Shown: piece by piece, positions 1-9,982 of the stretch | Layout: every line of letters starts with the position of its first letter | Numbering within the stretch: position 1 is the stretch's first letter | Origin: Terebella lapidaria | Lineage: Eukaryota; Annelida; Polychaeta; Terebellida; Terebellidae | Direction: 5' to 3' | Assembly (NCBI GenBank): GCA_949152475.1 | Contig: OX424560.1 | Span: forward strand, 43,416,719 to 43,480,718 | Length of the DNA stretch: 64,000 bases | Notes under the pieces: model-generated | What the model was told of the DNA's origin: nothing | Database searches by the model: none | The model's input: the letters and a program-made list of their open reading frames with translations, nothing else | Program-made: the position numbers and the translations under genes

Positions 1-2250
1 CGGAACACGTCCTCGAGGTTGTCCACGGCTTCTTGGAAAGTCTTTCCAAGACAGACGACATCGTCCAAATAAATTAGACAACGCTTCCATTGGAGTCCCC
101 TCAGTGCCAGCTCCATTAGACGTTCAAAAGTAGCCGGGGCCGTCGCCAATCCAAACGGCATCACTTTAAATTGATAGAGTCCACTACGGGTAGTGAACGC
201 CATTTTCTCCTTGTCCCTGTCGTCCATCTCGACCTGCCAGTAACCACTAGCCAAGTCTAGCGTCGAAAAATATCGTCCTCCTGACAAGGTATCAAAACTC
301 TCGTCGACTCGAGGCAGGGGGTACGCATCCTTCCGGGTGACATCATTTAGACGGCGGTAGTCGACGCAAAATCTCAGTGCATCATCCTTATTTTTCACTA
401 GCACGATGGGAGACGACCATGGACTGTCGCTTGGCTCCACAACGTCAGCTTTCAACATCTTGTCGACCTCGTCCTCGATCTGCTCTTGTTGGTAGTACGG
501 GGCTCTCCTCAGAGGCTGCTTGATCGGGGGGTGATCTCCCGTGTCGATGACGTGTTTCGCCAGGGACGTCCGGCCCAACCTCCCATCTGGTCCCATGAAG
601 ACCTGCTGGTGGCGTCGAAGGAGATCGCTGACGACCTCCACCTCCTTTTCCGTCAAGTCCGGATGCATTCCCTCCAGGAGCGGTTCTAAATGCTCCGGGC
701 ACTCTGGTGTCTTCGTCGACGATTCTGCGTGCATGGCGCGCACTCTGGTTTCGGGCTGCTCAGGCGTCCAGTTCCGCCACTTGGTGGAGTTTGGTGTAAG
801 GGGCTCATGCTCCCTCCCGCTCTCCTCCCGGTACCACTGTTCCCTTTTAGGTTCATTCTGGGTTGTTTTCCCTCCATCGGGACGAAATCCTAGGTCGATC
901 ACGGCCTCTATTCCGTGAAGCTCAGCTAAGATGGTCCCCATCAGCACAATGCAAGCTCCAGCGCCGGCGTTCAGAAGTACCACCGGTACCAGGTGTCCTC
1001 GGGGTCGTACCAGGGCTCGTCCCACTACGAGGGGGTCGTCCTCCAACGGCTCTCTTGCGGACTGCACGAGGCCGGCCTTCGGAACTCCTCCCTCACTTCC
1101 TGTCAGCTTGAGGTCCACCATCGTCTCTGAAAAGGGTGGCAAGACGACCGTCTCCTCCGTCACCAATGTGTAGACGGCGTCCTCGTGGCCCGAGCTCATC
1201 ACTACGGTAGTGTCGCCCACCTGCCACTCGCCCTTACGCAGATCCAGCTGTCCCCCAATCTGTTGAAGTACATCAAGCCCCAACACTCCCGGGATCCCTA
1301 GTTTGGCTACCAGTACGTCTGCCGACACGAGTCGTGTGCCCAGTAGAAGTTGAACTGTCATCTCTCCTTGAACCTGTAAGTAGTCTCCGGTTGCTGCCCG
1401 TAACCTTATTCTCGTCTGCCTTATCATTGCTTTATGTTCGTCATCCATTTGGTCGAAGAGACACTCGTCCAGAACGGTGGAAGAGGCACCCGTGTCCACC
1501 AACATACGAGTCGCCTTCCCCATAACGTGGCATGCCGCATACCACGCCAATGTGCCTCGGGCACCGGCTGACAGCGACACCACCTGGCCATTTCTGTCAA
1601 TCTTAAGAGAGCTGCCACTCTCCTCAGGGACACCGCCCTGGATAAGTACTGAGTCGTCCACCCACAGTGATGCACCACCCTGGTCCTCTCTGTCAGTCTT
1701 AAGGGAATCACTCCCCTCGGAACCGCCGCTCCGGATAAGTAATGAGTCGTCCACCAGCAATAGCTGCTGCGCTGGCCCCTTGGTCATTCCCCTCCACCGG
1801 CCCTCCGTCTCCTCTTTCACGGCCGCTTGTGGTTCAGTTGCATGGGGGGGGGGTCCCTGCTGTTTCGCAGCCTCCAGCCTCAAGGTTGTAACCTGTTGGT
1901 TCTCCTTGCTGCTAGCAGAAACCTCGTTGATGTCTCCGTGGGTCCCCAGACGCTCCACGGCTCCATCGGTCTGCATTTCGTCGACGTCTCCGTGGGTCAT
2001 TAGACGCTCCGCGGCTCCATCAGTTTGCTGTACATTGGCACTCCCGTCTGTGTTGACAGGCTTGCCCTCCAAATAGTCGAGAATTCGATCCTCGAGCTCC
2101 TCCTGCGCCCATCCAGTTACTTCGGATGCACACCGGAAAAACCTATTAAAAATCTGTGAAACTAAAAATTCCCCCCTGGCAATGTGTTCTTCACGTCTTC
2201 GTCGAGCTTCTCGCCTGTGAAGCCGTGCACACACCTGCCAATGGCCCATA
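1..2250 (-). CDS. pol: Gypsy pol, protease and reverse transcriptase (partial)
   Basis: Minus-strand reading from about 2250 gives a low-complexity linker with repeated THGD/TDGA-type segments. An aspartic protease with the motif DTGAS follows near 1480-1500, then a spacer. The reverse transcriptase starts near 440 with EPSDSPWSSPIV, followed by RFCVDYRRLN, LDLASGYWQVEM, GLYQFKVMPFGL and, near 54-75, the catalytic YLDDVV. This is the canonical order of Ty3/Gypsy pol. The 3' half is beyond the window. Pol begins just after the gag stop, so it is probably expressed from the same transcript. The stretch I translated by eye was open. Confidence 0.85.
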
Positions 2251-2272
2251 CGGTTGGGGGCTGGTATGAGCC

Positions 2273-4810
2273 CTACTGGTTTTCCGACTCCTCGTCTGTC
2301 AAACTGTTCCGCTCACCAATCTCCTCGATTAGTCGACTCAAGCGCTCCTCCTTGGTCCGAGGTGGCGGCCGATCTGGACACTGGTACTTCCGATGACCCG
2401 GCTTCCCACAGTACCAACAGTCATCTAGTCCCGGCCTAGCGCTTGGTCCCTTGTTCTCAGCAGTGGCGGCCCTCGGCTTGATGGATAGCACCTGCTCACA
2501 CAGCTCGATTAGTCGATCCAGCTTCCTGTCTTGGCTCTCAAAGAGCCCCTTGAAGTAGGGAAGTCTGGGTAGACCCGCTACGTTCGGCTGGTTGCTCTGC
2601 TGCCCACTGGTGGTAATCTCGCCTCCCTGCTGGTTCTTTAATAGCTGTAGGACCCGTCCTAGAGCTGGCTCGGAGTCCTCCGACTCTATGGACATCACCG
2701 GCTTCCCAGGCTTGGGTTTGACACATTCGTACTGGGTCACGAACGCTATGGCCTCCTCCATGGTCTTCATCTTCCTCATGAGCGCCATCACCTTCATGTC
2801 CCCATCTGGATGGCCCTTCCAGAAGTGGTCTAAGGCGATAGCCTCCTGAGCTGCGGAGTTCAGATCTGGATAACCACGGCCGGCCAGTCGCTGCAACTCA
2901 TAGCCGTACTGCTGGGGTGTCTCTGCCTTCCTGCGGGTTCTCTGTCCCAAGGTCGCCTTGTAGGACTCCTCCTGACAGTCAGGGTCGAATCGTAGGGTCA
3001 GCTTGTCGGTCAGAACGTCGATGTCCCTCCGGTCTGCAGGACTCAGGCTGGTCAGCATTCGTCGCGCCTCTCCTGTCAAGCTCCCGGCTAAGTAGACGCC
3101 CTGTTCCCGCTTGCTCCATCCGTTGACCTCTGCGATGACGTCAAATTGGGCCCGGTACACCGTCCACTCTATGTAAGTCCCATCGAACTTGTCAGGGGTC
3201 AGCATCTTCCGGTTCCTTCTGCCGTTCTGATTCCAGGCTGTGCTGTCCTCGGACAACGAGTCCTCCTGCCTCCGTCTCGGCCTAGGGCCTCGTCGGTGCA
3301 GCGGCGGTCCCCGCCTCGGTGGTCTCCTCCCCCGTCCTGGGTAACCATGGCTGCTGTCGGTCCCTCCATCAGATGAAGGCCCCTCATCGCCCGATGATGA
3401 GAAAGGGTGCTGTCTCCGGCCTCCCTGGGTGACTGAAATAGAAGCTGGATTTCTCCAGGAGGCTGGCTGTCTCGGTTGTCGACTGGGTGAAGACCTCTCT
3501 CTTCCGCGAACGCTGTCTTCCGCGAACCTTCCGCGAACACTGTCTTCCGCGAACCTTCCGCGAATGGACTCTTCCGCCAGCAGCTCCCGAAGAAATTCTT
3601 CCGCGAACAGGCCTCTTCCGCGAACGCCGTCTTCCGGGAGTCTTCCGCGAACGGGCTCGTCCGCCAAGATGTCTCGGAGACGTCCCTCCACAAAAGATGC
3701 ACGTCCGCGAACGCCATCTTCCGCGAGTCTTCCGCGAACCGGCTCATCCGCGAATGGTCTTCCCCGTCTACTCCGAAAAACTGGAAAGGAAGATTGGTCG
3801 CCTGGATCACTCCTTTCGTCGAGCCGCCGTCTGGGTGAAGACTCCTCTCTTCCGCGAACACTCTCTTCCGCGAGTCGTCCTCGTCCGCGAACGTGGTCGT
3901 CCGCGAAAGGCCCTCCCCGGTCACAAGCGTCCTCGTCACCAAAGACTCCCCCTCGCCCACGAGCCCGTTCATCCACGAAGAATCCCCGGCTGCAAGCGTC
4001 CCTGTCGCCAAAGAATGCCTCTCGTCCGCGAATGTTCTCTTCCGTGAAAAGTCCTCTTCCCCTCGAGCTGCTCTCTTGGGTCGGAGCCCAAGTAACCCGT
4101 CCTCCAGTCACTCCCGTTTGTCGACTCGTCACACCAGACCGCTGCCCTGTTGCACCAGACTGCTGCTGGGACTGGTCCCAAAGCCGTCTCAATGCTGCAT
4201 TCTCTGGAGGTGCCACACTTGGACTCTGCTCCGGTAGCTGTAGCCGATCCCTCCTCGCCCAGATTTCGCCGTCCTCCCCGTCCAGATTGACATACTCCGG
4301 TCCCAGCACTCGTCGGAACTCGGGGCCCCTCCTAACGCTCTCAAGGTAGGTTGACCTCTCCCTGTCTCGATCGTGCTGCCACCCAGAGTCGTGTCTGAAA
4401 AGAAAACGGTTGTCGGGTGTCTGGCTCCGGGGTCTCTGTTGACTCGTCGACTGGCCCATGGAAGGTCTCGACCTCCCTGGTTGCTCCTCACTCGTCGAAA
4501 CGTCCCGTCTACCCCTGGCTGTGAAGCTGCTCTTCCGCGAACGGTCGTCTTCCGCGAACGTTGTCTTCCGCGAACGGTCGTCGGCCTCTTCCGCCAAGGT
4601 CGTCTTCCGCGAACGGTTGTCGTCCGCGAACGTCTTCCGCGAACGGTCGTCTTCCGCGAACGTCTTCCGCGAACGGTCGTCTCCCTCTTCCGCAAAGGTC
4701 GGCTTCCGCGAACCGCTGTCTTCCTCGTCCGCAAGTGAGGCCGTCCGCGAAGAGTCTTCCTCTTCACCTCCTGTCTTCCCTGGGGCAGTTTCGTCGTTTT
4801 CGCCGGACAT
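2273..4810 (-). CDS. gag: Gypsy gag with charged tandem repeats and CCHC knuckle
   Basis: An 845-residue open frame. Residues 1 to about 130 are built of RSRK, FAED and related units, and about 230-450 of VRGR/FAE(D/E) units rich in alternating acidic and basic residues. A retrotransposon gag-like domain follows (around KFDGTYIEWTVYRAQFDV, then TLGQRTRRKAETPQQY). A zinc knuckle CWYCGKPGHRKYQC lies near residues 798-811. The repeat block comes from a 12-base unit, GTTCGCGGAAGA on the coding strand. It reads as RSRK, FAED or VRGR depending on register, and all three registers occur in this one frame. At 845 residues it is long for a Gypsy gag because of this expansion. Several plus-strand open frames across the same bases are shadows of the repeat. 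Confidence 0.85.
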   Translation of the reverse strand: MSGENDETAPGKTGGEEEDSSRTASLADEEDSGSRKPTFAEEGDDRSRKTFAEDDRSRKTFADDNRSRKTTLAEEADDRSRKTTFAEDDRSRKSSFTARGRRDVSTSEEQPGRSRPSMGQSTSQQRPRSQTPDNRFLFRHDSGWQHDRDRERSTYLESVRRGPEFRRVLGPEYVNLDGEDGEIWARRDRLQLPEQSPSVAPPENAALRRLWDQSQQQSGATGQRSGVTSRQTGVTGGRVTWAPTQESSSRGRGLFTEENIRGREAFFGDRDACSRGFFVDERARGRGGVFGDEDACDRGGPFADDHVRGRGRLAEESVRGREESSPRRRLDERSDPGDQSSFPVFRSRRGRPFADEPVRGRLAEDGVRGRASFVEGRLRDILADEPVRGRLPEDGVRGRGLFAEEFLRELLAEESIRGRFAEDSVRGRFAEDSVRGRERSSPSRQPRQPASWRNPASISVTQGGRRQHPFSSSGDEGPSSDGGTDSSHGYPGRGRRPPRRGPPLHRRGPRPRRRQEDSLSEDSTAWNQNGRRNRKMLTPDKFDGTYIEWTVYRAQFDVIAEVNGWSKREQGVYLAGSLTGEARRMLTSLSPADRRDIDVLTDKLTLRFDPDCQEESYKATLGQRTRRKAETPQQYGYELQRLAGRGYPDLNSAAQEAIALDHFWKGHPDGDMKVMALMRKMKTMEEAIAFVTQYECVKPKPGKPVMSIESEDSEPALGRVLQLLKNQQGGEITTSGQQSNQPNVAGLPRLPYFKGLFESQDRKLDRLIELCEQVLSIKPRAATAENKGPSARPGLDDCWYCGKPGHRKYQCPDRPPPRTKEERLSRLIEEIGERNSLTDEESENQ

Positions 4811-5430
4811 GAGTGATGCTGAGGTTCGTTCCCTGGCAGTAGACCCTCGGGGATCCTGGTCACGTGCGCCAAGTTGTGACGTTTGGTAATGACTTGTTTT
4901 CGGTGTGGCCCAAAAAAACCTGGTTTCTCTGATCGTATAGACTTTATGTAACTCCCGCTCATTGTGATTCGAGAGCCGTCACTAAATTGGTGTCCCCCAA
5001 CGCTGGTGTATCATCACTCCGTAGCTTACCGGCTTCACTTAGGCAAGAAGCAACTCAGATGTAAATAAATTGAAGATTTATATACATCAAATCAACTTAC
5101 AATTGTATGGCTGGTCACCCACGTGACGTACAAATATGAAGTTCAGACATGGAGCACTGTATGATCACATTTCAAAAATAAATAGTGCACGAGGGCACAA
5201 CTAAAAAAGAGTTCTTAGCCGGCGGCGTCTCTCTGTCCCTTCCCGTTGAAGTTTCCCGTCCCGTTTAGTCGAATGGTTTCTCCAGGTAGTCGGTCTAATC
5301 CCGGTTGACACTAAGGCCCTGAAGAAGGAGTCGTCCGCACGGAGTTCGTCGAGTCCCTTGGCTGTGGCGGTGACGATCTCCCCACGGTCGATGTCGCTGT
5401 TGCAGTGCTCTCAGAGCGGTCGTCCGCTCT

Positions 5431-5443
5431 CCCTTATATAGCC
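5431..5443 (-). promoter_or_regulatory. TATA box in the LTR
   Basis: The minus strand reads GGCTATATAAGGG here, directly downstream of the repeat block at 5463-5700. This is the expected arrangement of a U3 promoter. The transcription start would lie a few tens of bases below 5431. Confidence 0.6.
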
Positions 5444-5462
5444 AGGGTGGCTGCGCACGCAT

Positions 5463-5700
5463 CTTCGTCCGCGAACGTATCTTCCGCACTCTTCTCCACG
5501 TGGTGAAGACTGCGTCCGCGAACGGTTCTTCCGCGAAGGCTCCTCTTCCGCGAACGGTGCTTCCGCGACTGATGCTTCCGCTGATGATGCTTCCGCAATC
5601 GTGCTTCCGCGAACGGTTCTTCCGCTGATGATGCTTCCGCTGATGATGCTTCCGCAATCGTGCTTCCGCGAACGGTTCTTCCGCGAACGGTGTCTTCGCA
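5463..5700 (-). repeat. TTCCGCGAACGG repeat block upstream of the LTR TATA box
   Basis: About a dozen imperfect copies of TTCCGCGAACGG (plus strand), with a TTCCGCTGATGATGC variant, occupy the U3 part of the LTR just upstream of the TATA box. The same unit builds the repetitive half of gag at about 3500-4730. Its placement suggests an enhancer-like array, which is inference. Confidence 0.75.
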
Positions 5701-5794
5701 AGTGGACTTTGAAGGTCACGTGACCATTCCTAACGTACGTTTTTAGCGCGGCAGTTGCATGTATTTTGTTACAAATGTATATAAAGCACGGTTC

Positions 5795-5913
5795 ACTTAT
5801 AGGCGCATGCGCCTAGTTTCAGTTATAGGCGCATGTGTCTATAAATGAAACCAGTTAATATTCTCACGACTTCTCAAAAGGCGTTGTTTCACTTATAGGC
5901 GCATGCGCCTATA
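5795..5913. repeat. Three copies of an 18-base palindrome
   Basis: ATAGGCGCATGCGCCTAT or a near copy occurs at about 5797-5815, 5824-5842 and 5894-5912, each preceded by TT or CTT. The first and third are essentially perfect palindromes. I see no gene between 5774 and 6255. Confidence 0.7.
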
Positions 5914-6007
5914 TGCGGGGTAATACGGTAATGGATAAGATTGAGAATTAATTTCAGTTAAGGTAGATCATCCCCTTTATATGACAACTAATGATATTTC
6001 TAAATAA

Positions 6008-6040
6008 TATCAGAAACCCATAAGAGATGGGTTTCTGATA
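6008..6040. repeat. Perfect 14-bp hairpin with 5-base loop
   Basis: TATCAGAAACCCAT and its exact reverse complement are separated by AAGAG. No T-run follows and there is no gene beside it, so it is recorded only as a structure. Confidence 0.7.
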
Positions 6041-6255
6041 ATATATATAGCCTATATGTTGCGTTATGCAACCACTGATAGAATAAAAAAAAGTTTTGGA
6101 AAGATCGATCTGTACCGACTAGTTTTAATTTTATGGAGCATTGAAGTTGGGGCCGGTCTTCCATCATATAATCTGACCCCTCAAAATGAGTATAATGCGG
6201 ACATCTGGTCGAAGTCAGTGCTACACTCGAAGTGCTACATATATAGGCTATCTAT

Positions 6256-7397
6256 CACTGGCGGATTTAGAGGGGGTGCACGCCCCCCCCCCCCCTAAAG
6301 GACCGTGAAAAAAAAGAGAAAAAGAGAAAAAAAGAGGAGAGAGCAAGAAGCTATAGGAAATGTGGGTATGCACCTACATGTAACGAAATATGAGTGTAAT
6401 TTTCCTCGTTTGATATTTTTGACCGGGGGGGGGGGGGGGGGGAGGGGGGGAGGTGGGTAGAGCCCCACGATACATTTTTCAACGAAAAAATCTGTGACTC
6501 AGAAATAGATGTTAAGGTGCATTACAGCGTTACATAGGCCTAACATTCGTTGGTCAATAATTATGCAATTGGGTGTCATTAATCATGAGTTATATGACAT
6601 ATAATATGTAAAGTGACAATGAGTAGTTTTTGGATAAATAAATTTAAATACATGTACCAACAATATTTACATGCATGTGTGGAATGAAAAATACTCAATC
6701 AGAGCCAGAGAGAGCTCAGAATCAACCATGCACAGAACATGAAAAAAAGCTCTGGCTTCTCACTTCGCTCGGTCGCTTGACTCCTCTAACGAGCTTGTCA
6801 CACCCCCGCCCTCCTCCAATAATAAATCTAGTCCGACACACTTGACTTCATACTGAAACTGTATACAGTACCCAGGGATATTTTTATTTTATTCATTTGT
6901 TTGTTTAAGACAGAGTTCTGTATAACTCTGGATATAACTCTGGATGTCGGCATAACTTTGAAGATAATTATATCTCATCTCTATTATTAAACGATTCACC
7001 ATCACCATGTCTGGTGCATAAGAACCTTAGAACAGCCTTAGAATGGTAGGACTATTAGACCTTCCTTTCTTTGAAAATCTATCCTTCATTTACAACAGAA
7101 CTAAGCAGACTTCTAAAGTGAAATTCTATTGATTTCACAAGGTACATTTGTAAAATACACCTTAGAAACCATCTCAGAGACACTAAATTCCAAAAACCCA
7201 CAGGCCGCATATGGCTTCGCTCGCTACGCTAGCTCACACTAATTCAAGATTATGTACATTTAAGAATAGCATCCCCCCTATTCAAAAATCCTGGATCCAC
7301 CCCTGTCTATTGTAAATACGCTCGCTCACACTAATTCAAGATTATGTACATTTAAGAATAGCATCCCTCCTATTCAAAAATCCTGGATCCACCCCTG
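6256..7397. mobile_element. Possible non-autonomous DNA transposon
   Basis: The left end CACTGGCGGATTTAGAGGGG and the right end (reverse complement CAGGGGTGGATCCAGGA) form an imperfect terminal inverted repeat. TCTAT flanks both sides (6251-6255 and 7398-7402). The interior holds poly-C and poly-G runs (6280-6296, 6424-6450) and no coding sequence. A 92-bp tandem duplication at the right end (7233-7408) makes two candidate right termini, 7305 and 7397. The family is uncertain, and a 5-bp flank match can arise by chance. Confidence 0.4.
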
Positions 7398-7408
7398 TCT
7401 ATTGTAAA
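7233..7408. repeat. Two tandem copies of a 92-bp unit
   Basis: The segment beginning CTCACACTAATTCAAGATTA and ending in CCACCCCTGTCTATTG is repeated head to tail with period 92 and nearly no differences, which suggests a recent local duplication. Confidence 0.8.
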
Positions 7409-7524
7409 TAAATGAATAATTTCGGAATGGAATGGGCACTCTGGAATGGGCACGAGTATAATACGGTGGCTCATTACCGCCAAATGCGTTCGTTCATTTC
7501 TCATCCCGTCTATAGGCCTAAGTA

Positions 7525-7649
7525 CCACCTCACATTATTCACCGAGTTTATAATATCCACCACATCTTGTCATCTATAATTACCACCTCATAATTTTCAC
7601 CCCTTCATAGATCTAATATCCACCTCGTTCATAATTTCCACCTCCCAAT
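7525..7649. repeat. Minisatellite, left part
   Basis: Short degenerate repeats built on TTCACC(C)CGTTCATAATATCC and ATAATTTCCACCTCACAA. The same array resumes at 8948, so an LTR element has been inserted into it. Confidence 0.7.
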
Positions 7650-7684
7650 TGTAAAGTTTGACGTCATCCACTATCCCGAATCCG

Positions 7685-7920
7685 AATGCATGCACAAAAG
7701 GCAACTTTTGTTGCGGCCCCACAGGGCTCGACTCTTCGTCTGGAGATGGAGTCGAGGACGCCGGAGATGTCTCCGTGGACTGGGCTCGGTCCTGGAGCTC
7801 ATTTGGCGGTCCTTCCGCGGTGCTGAAGCCGCCGCAGGACGACTCATGGCCGTCGTGTGACCATGTATGGTCAGCCACCCTATCCTTTCCACTACTACTA
7901 TGACTCATAGTTTTTTCTCG
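7685..7920 (-). pseudogene. Gag N-terminal fragment
   Basis: The minus-strand reading begins MSHSSSGKDRVADHTWSHDG and continues with S/T/P-rich sequence to SPDEESSPVG. It aligns clearly with the gag start of the larger element at about 32600-32810 (VADHTRSRDG, SAAPSPDVESSPAG). The fragment stops at the LTR remnant. Confidence 0.7.
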
Positions 7921-8003
7921 AGTGTCCCGAAGGAGGCAGGCGGTCCACAGGGACAAGGGAGCAAAGATACTGCGACGTTAGGCTGCTATGGAACGCCGTC
8001 GGA

Positions 8004-8024
8004 CTGATCCTGGTTACGGCACCA
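8004..8024 (-). other. Primer-binding site
   Basis: On the minus strand TGGTGCCGTAACCAGGATCA follows the LTR end (CTTTACA) after one base. It has the TGG start expected for complementarity to a tRNA 3' end, and differs at one position from the site at 32901-32921. Confidence 0.7.
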
Positions 8025-8025
8025 A

Positions 8026-8947
8026 TGTAAAGTTTGATGTCGTCCGCTATCTCGGATCCTCGTGGATAAGCCGCTCATCGTGGATCACGGCGGACTCGCG
8101 CCCGCTGTCCCCGGATCCTCGCGGATAGTCCGCTCACCGAGGATCACTGCGGGCACAGTATTCACTTTAGAAAGTTAACCAGGAGCAGCCCGCCCAGCGA
8201 GCCCAGACATACGGACACCACTCAGGATCAAGATACAGGATCACCGTGGTGTTAACTGTAAGGCCGGCTCGCCGCGGTCCACCACGGGGATGGAACCCTG
8301 GACAGCACCATCCCAGGGCGAAAGACCTGCAATCCAGGGGGCAATCCCCCGAGTCGGCGACGGTCCCCCTCCTGGGGCCCGTTTCACTAAGACCATAAAG
8401 AGCTCGTTAGCAGCAAAATTCTCGTTAAATTAATGAATCCTCGTTAATAACGATAGTTTATCTATCACTAAGATTACCATCGTTAAAAATGCTCGTTCTA
8501 TCCATCGTTAACAATATGTTGTCATAGTTATTTTTGTGCTTTTATTTCCATTGTCAAAAAACTTCAAGGAGGACTTTATATAACGAGCTCGCTATCTTAG
8601 TGAAACGGACCCCAGGGCCCCCTATGAGAATTGTCCCCAGGGCCCTCGCGGGCCCTAGCCTAAGAGTGAGGACGTTGGACTCATGGTCGAGCCCTCCGTC
8701 TTTCTCTCGCCTTGCTCAGCTCTGAGAGAACTCCACTGAACAATGCGGCTCCAGAGTATTTATAACCCTGAAGCACGAGATACGAGGGAAATAACGTAAG
8801 ACCATTGTTACAGTATAATGGGCGAGAGAGATAGAGGGCGTTGCTAAGCAGTGCATGTGCTTCGAACACAAAGCGGCCAGAAACAAGAATCAAAGTGTTT
8901 AAAAAAATGAATCTCCTGCCGTGATCTTTGGGCGAAATCGCCACACA
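8026..8947 (-). repeat. LTR of the deleted element (family B)
   Basis: On the element strand it begins TGTGGCGATTTCGCCCAAAG and ends AACTTTACA. A TATAAATA box sits near 8757-8765. It is longer than the related solo LTR at 40555-41290 because a MITE sits at 8372-8615. Confidence 0.75.
8372..8615. mobile_element. MITE inserted in the LTR
   Basis: The ends are inverted copies: CTGGGGCCCGTTTCACTAAG on the left and, on the opposite strand at the right, CTGGGGTCCGTTTCACTAAG. Similarity continues inward around GAGCTCGTTA. The interior is AT-rich with several CTCGTTA/TAACGAG motifs and no open frame. The related LTR at 40555 lacks this segment. I cannot fix the superfamily or target duplication because the LTR is C-rich at the boundary. 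Confidence 0.65.
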
Positions 8948-9270
8948 ATATTCAATGAGTTTATAATACCCACCCCGTCTGTATTTACCACCCAATAATT
9001 TTCACCCCGTTCATAATATCCACCCCATCTAGGCCCCTATAATTTCCACCTCACAATATTCACCGAGTTTATAATTTCTACCCCGTCTATCTTTATCACC
9101 CAATAACTTTCACCCCGTTCATAGTATCCACCCCATCTATAATTTCCACCCCACAATATTCACCCAGTTCATAATATCTACCCCATCCATAATTGCCACC
9201 TCACAATTTTCACCGAGTCTATGATATCCACCCCGTCTAGCCTATATTTATCACCTGATAATATTCATGC
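8948..9270. repeat. Minisatellite, right part
   Basis: Continues the array at 7525-7649 with units such as TTCACCCCGTTCATAATATC, CACCCCATCTATAATTTCCA and CACAATATTCACCGAGTTTA. The higher-order period is about 100-110 bases and copies are well diverged. Confidence 0.75.
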
Positions 9271-9299
9271 CGTTTATGATTACCTTATGGTTTTGTCAG

Positions 9300-9960
9300 A
9301 ACTCTTTTTTTTTTTCACTTTCCGGTGTCCGGACAATAACTCAAAAACGCCTTTACGTATCTCCAAGAAATTTTCACCAGTTATCAGTCATATTATGTAG
9401 ATGAACCCTATTTTTTGGAACCGGCTCCGAGGTCCAGTTAGTCTGTGAGGATGAATTTTCTGTCAAATGTTTTCCGGATCATAACTCGAAAAGTACTTGT
9501 GCTACACTTCTAGAACTTGAAATATATGTTGATATTGTGTCAGAGAGGAAACCTATTGATTATGGGGTCAATCAGTCTAATGACCTTTGACCCAGAGGTC
9601 AAAAGATATTTTGGTGAGTCATCTTTGAGGCCCATTGCATATCTCGGAAACGGTGAGTTGCAGAGCGAAATGGACGTTATTTTCGGACTCGCAGCACTAG
9701 ACAAACATGTCTTAATAGTATGTTAGTTGAACTTGGCCCTGGGCCATTTTTTTTCTGTTGAGTCAGCATTTTTCATTTTCGGGCACATCTCGGAAACGGT
9801 GCGTCGTAGAACCAAACTGACGCTATTTTCGGTCTCGCGGCACGATACAAACATGTCTTAGGGGTATGCTGGGTGAACTTGGCCCTGGGCCAAATTATTT
9901 TCAGACACATGGCCCTAGACAAACATGTCTTATGGATATGATGTATGAACTTTGCGTTTT
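9300..9960. repeat. Diverged noncoding repeat with 142-bp units
   Basis: Two units beginning near 9645 and 9787 share CATCTCGGAAACGGTG, ATTTTCGG.CTCGC, ACAAACATGTCTTA and GAACTTGGCCCTGGGCCA. A third partial copy is near 9904-9950. An upstream stretch (9320-9500) has paired ATAACTC-AAA motifs. No coding sequence is recognised. Confidence 0.6.
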
Positions 9961-9982
9961 TTATGTTTCCTGTTTGTGGTGG

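Larger units (their letters stand above)
1..5773 (-). mobile_element. Ty3/Gypsy LTR retrotransposon, cut by the left window edge
   Basis: Read on the minus strand the order is 5' LTR (5773-5007), leader, gag (4810-2273), then protease and reverse transcriptase running off the window. Gag has a CCHC knuckle and pol has a DTGAS protease motif and a YLDDVV reverse-transcriptase box, so the Gypsy assignment is firm. RNase H, integrase and the 3' LTR lie outside the window, so LTR divergence and target duplication cannot be read. The visible part looks largely open. The gag and the LTR share a short repeat (see those entries). Confidence 0.88.
5007..5773 (-). repeat. 5' LTR of the left-edge Gypsy element
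   Basis: Bounded by TGTA at 5007 and TTACA at 5773, so on the element strand it runs TGTAACAAAA...GATGATACA. The gag leader follows below 5007, where GGTGTCCCCCA (4989-4999) may be part of a primer-binding site. That site is not typical and is tentative. The 3' LTR is outside the window, so the ends rest on the TG...CA rule and position only. Confidence 0.6.
7650..8947 (-). mobile_element. Internally deleted Gypsy LTR element with CAAT target duplication
   Basis: CAAT lies directly outside both ends (7646-7649 and 8948-8951). The left end, TGTAAAGTTTGACGTCATCC, is the terminus of a 3' LTR, of which only about 35 bases remain. Then come a gag start (about 7685-7920), leader, primer-binding site (8004-8024) and a 5' LTR (8026-8947). 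It is therefore a complete insertion reduced to little more than one LTR plus the gag start. It is a relative of the 24-35 kb Gypsy element, with matching gag N-terminus, primer-binding site and LTR ends. Broken, with most of the interior gone. Confidence 0.8.

Noticed and set aside
3429-4738. Several plus-strand open frames rich in S/R/P, some over 180 residues
   Set aside because: They lie opposite the gag repeats and exist because the 12-base unit has no stops in any frame. The minus-strand frame has the gag domain and zinc knuckle.
9517-9726. 69-residue plus-strand open frame
   Set aside because: It falls in the diverged 142-bp noncoding repeat and is not maintained in the other copy.
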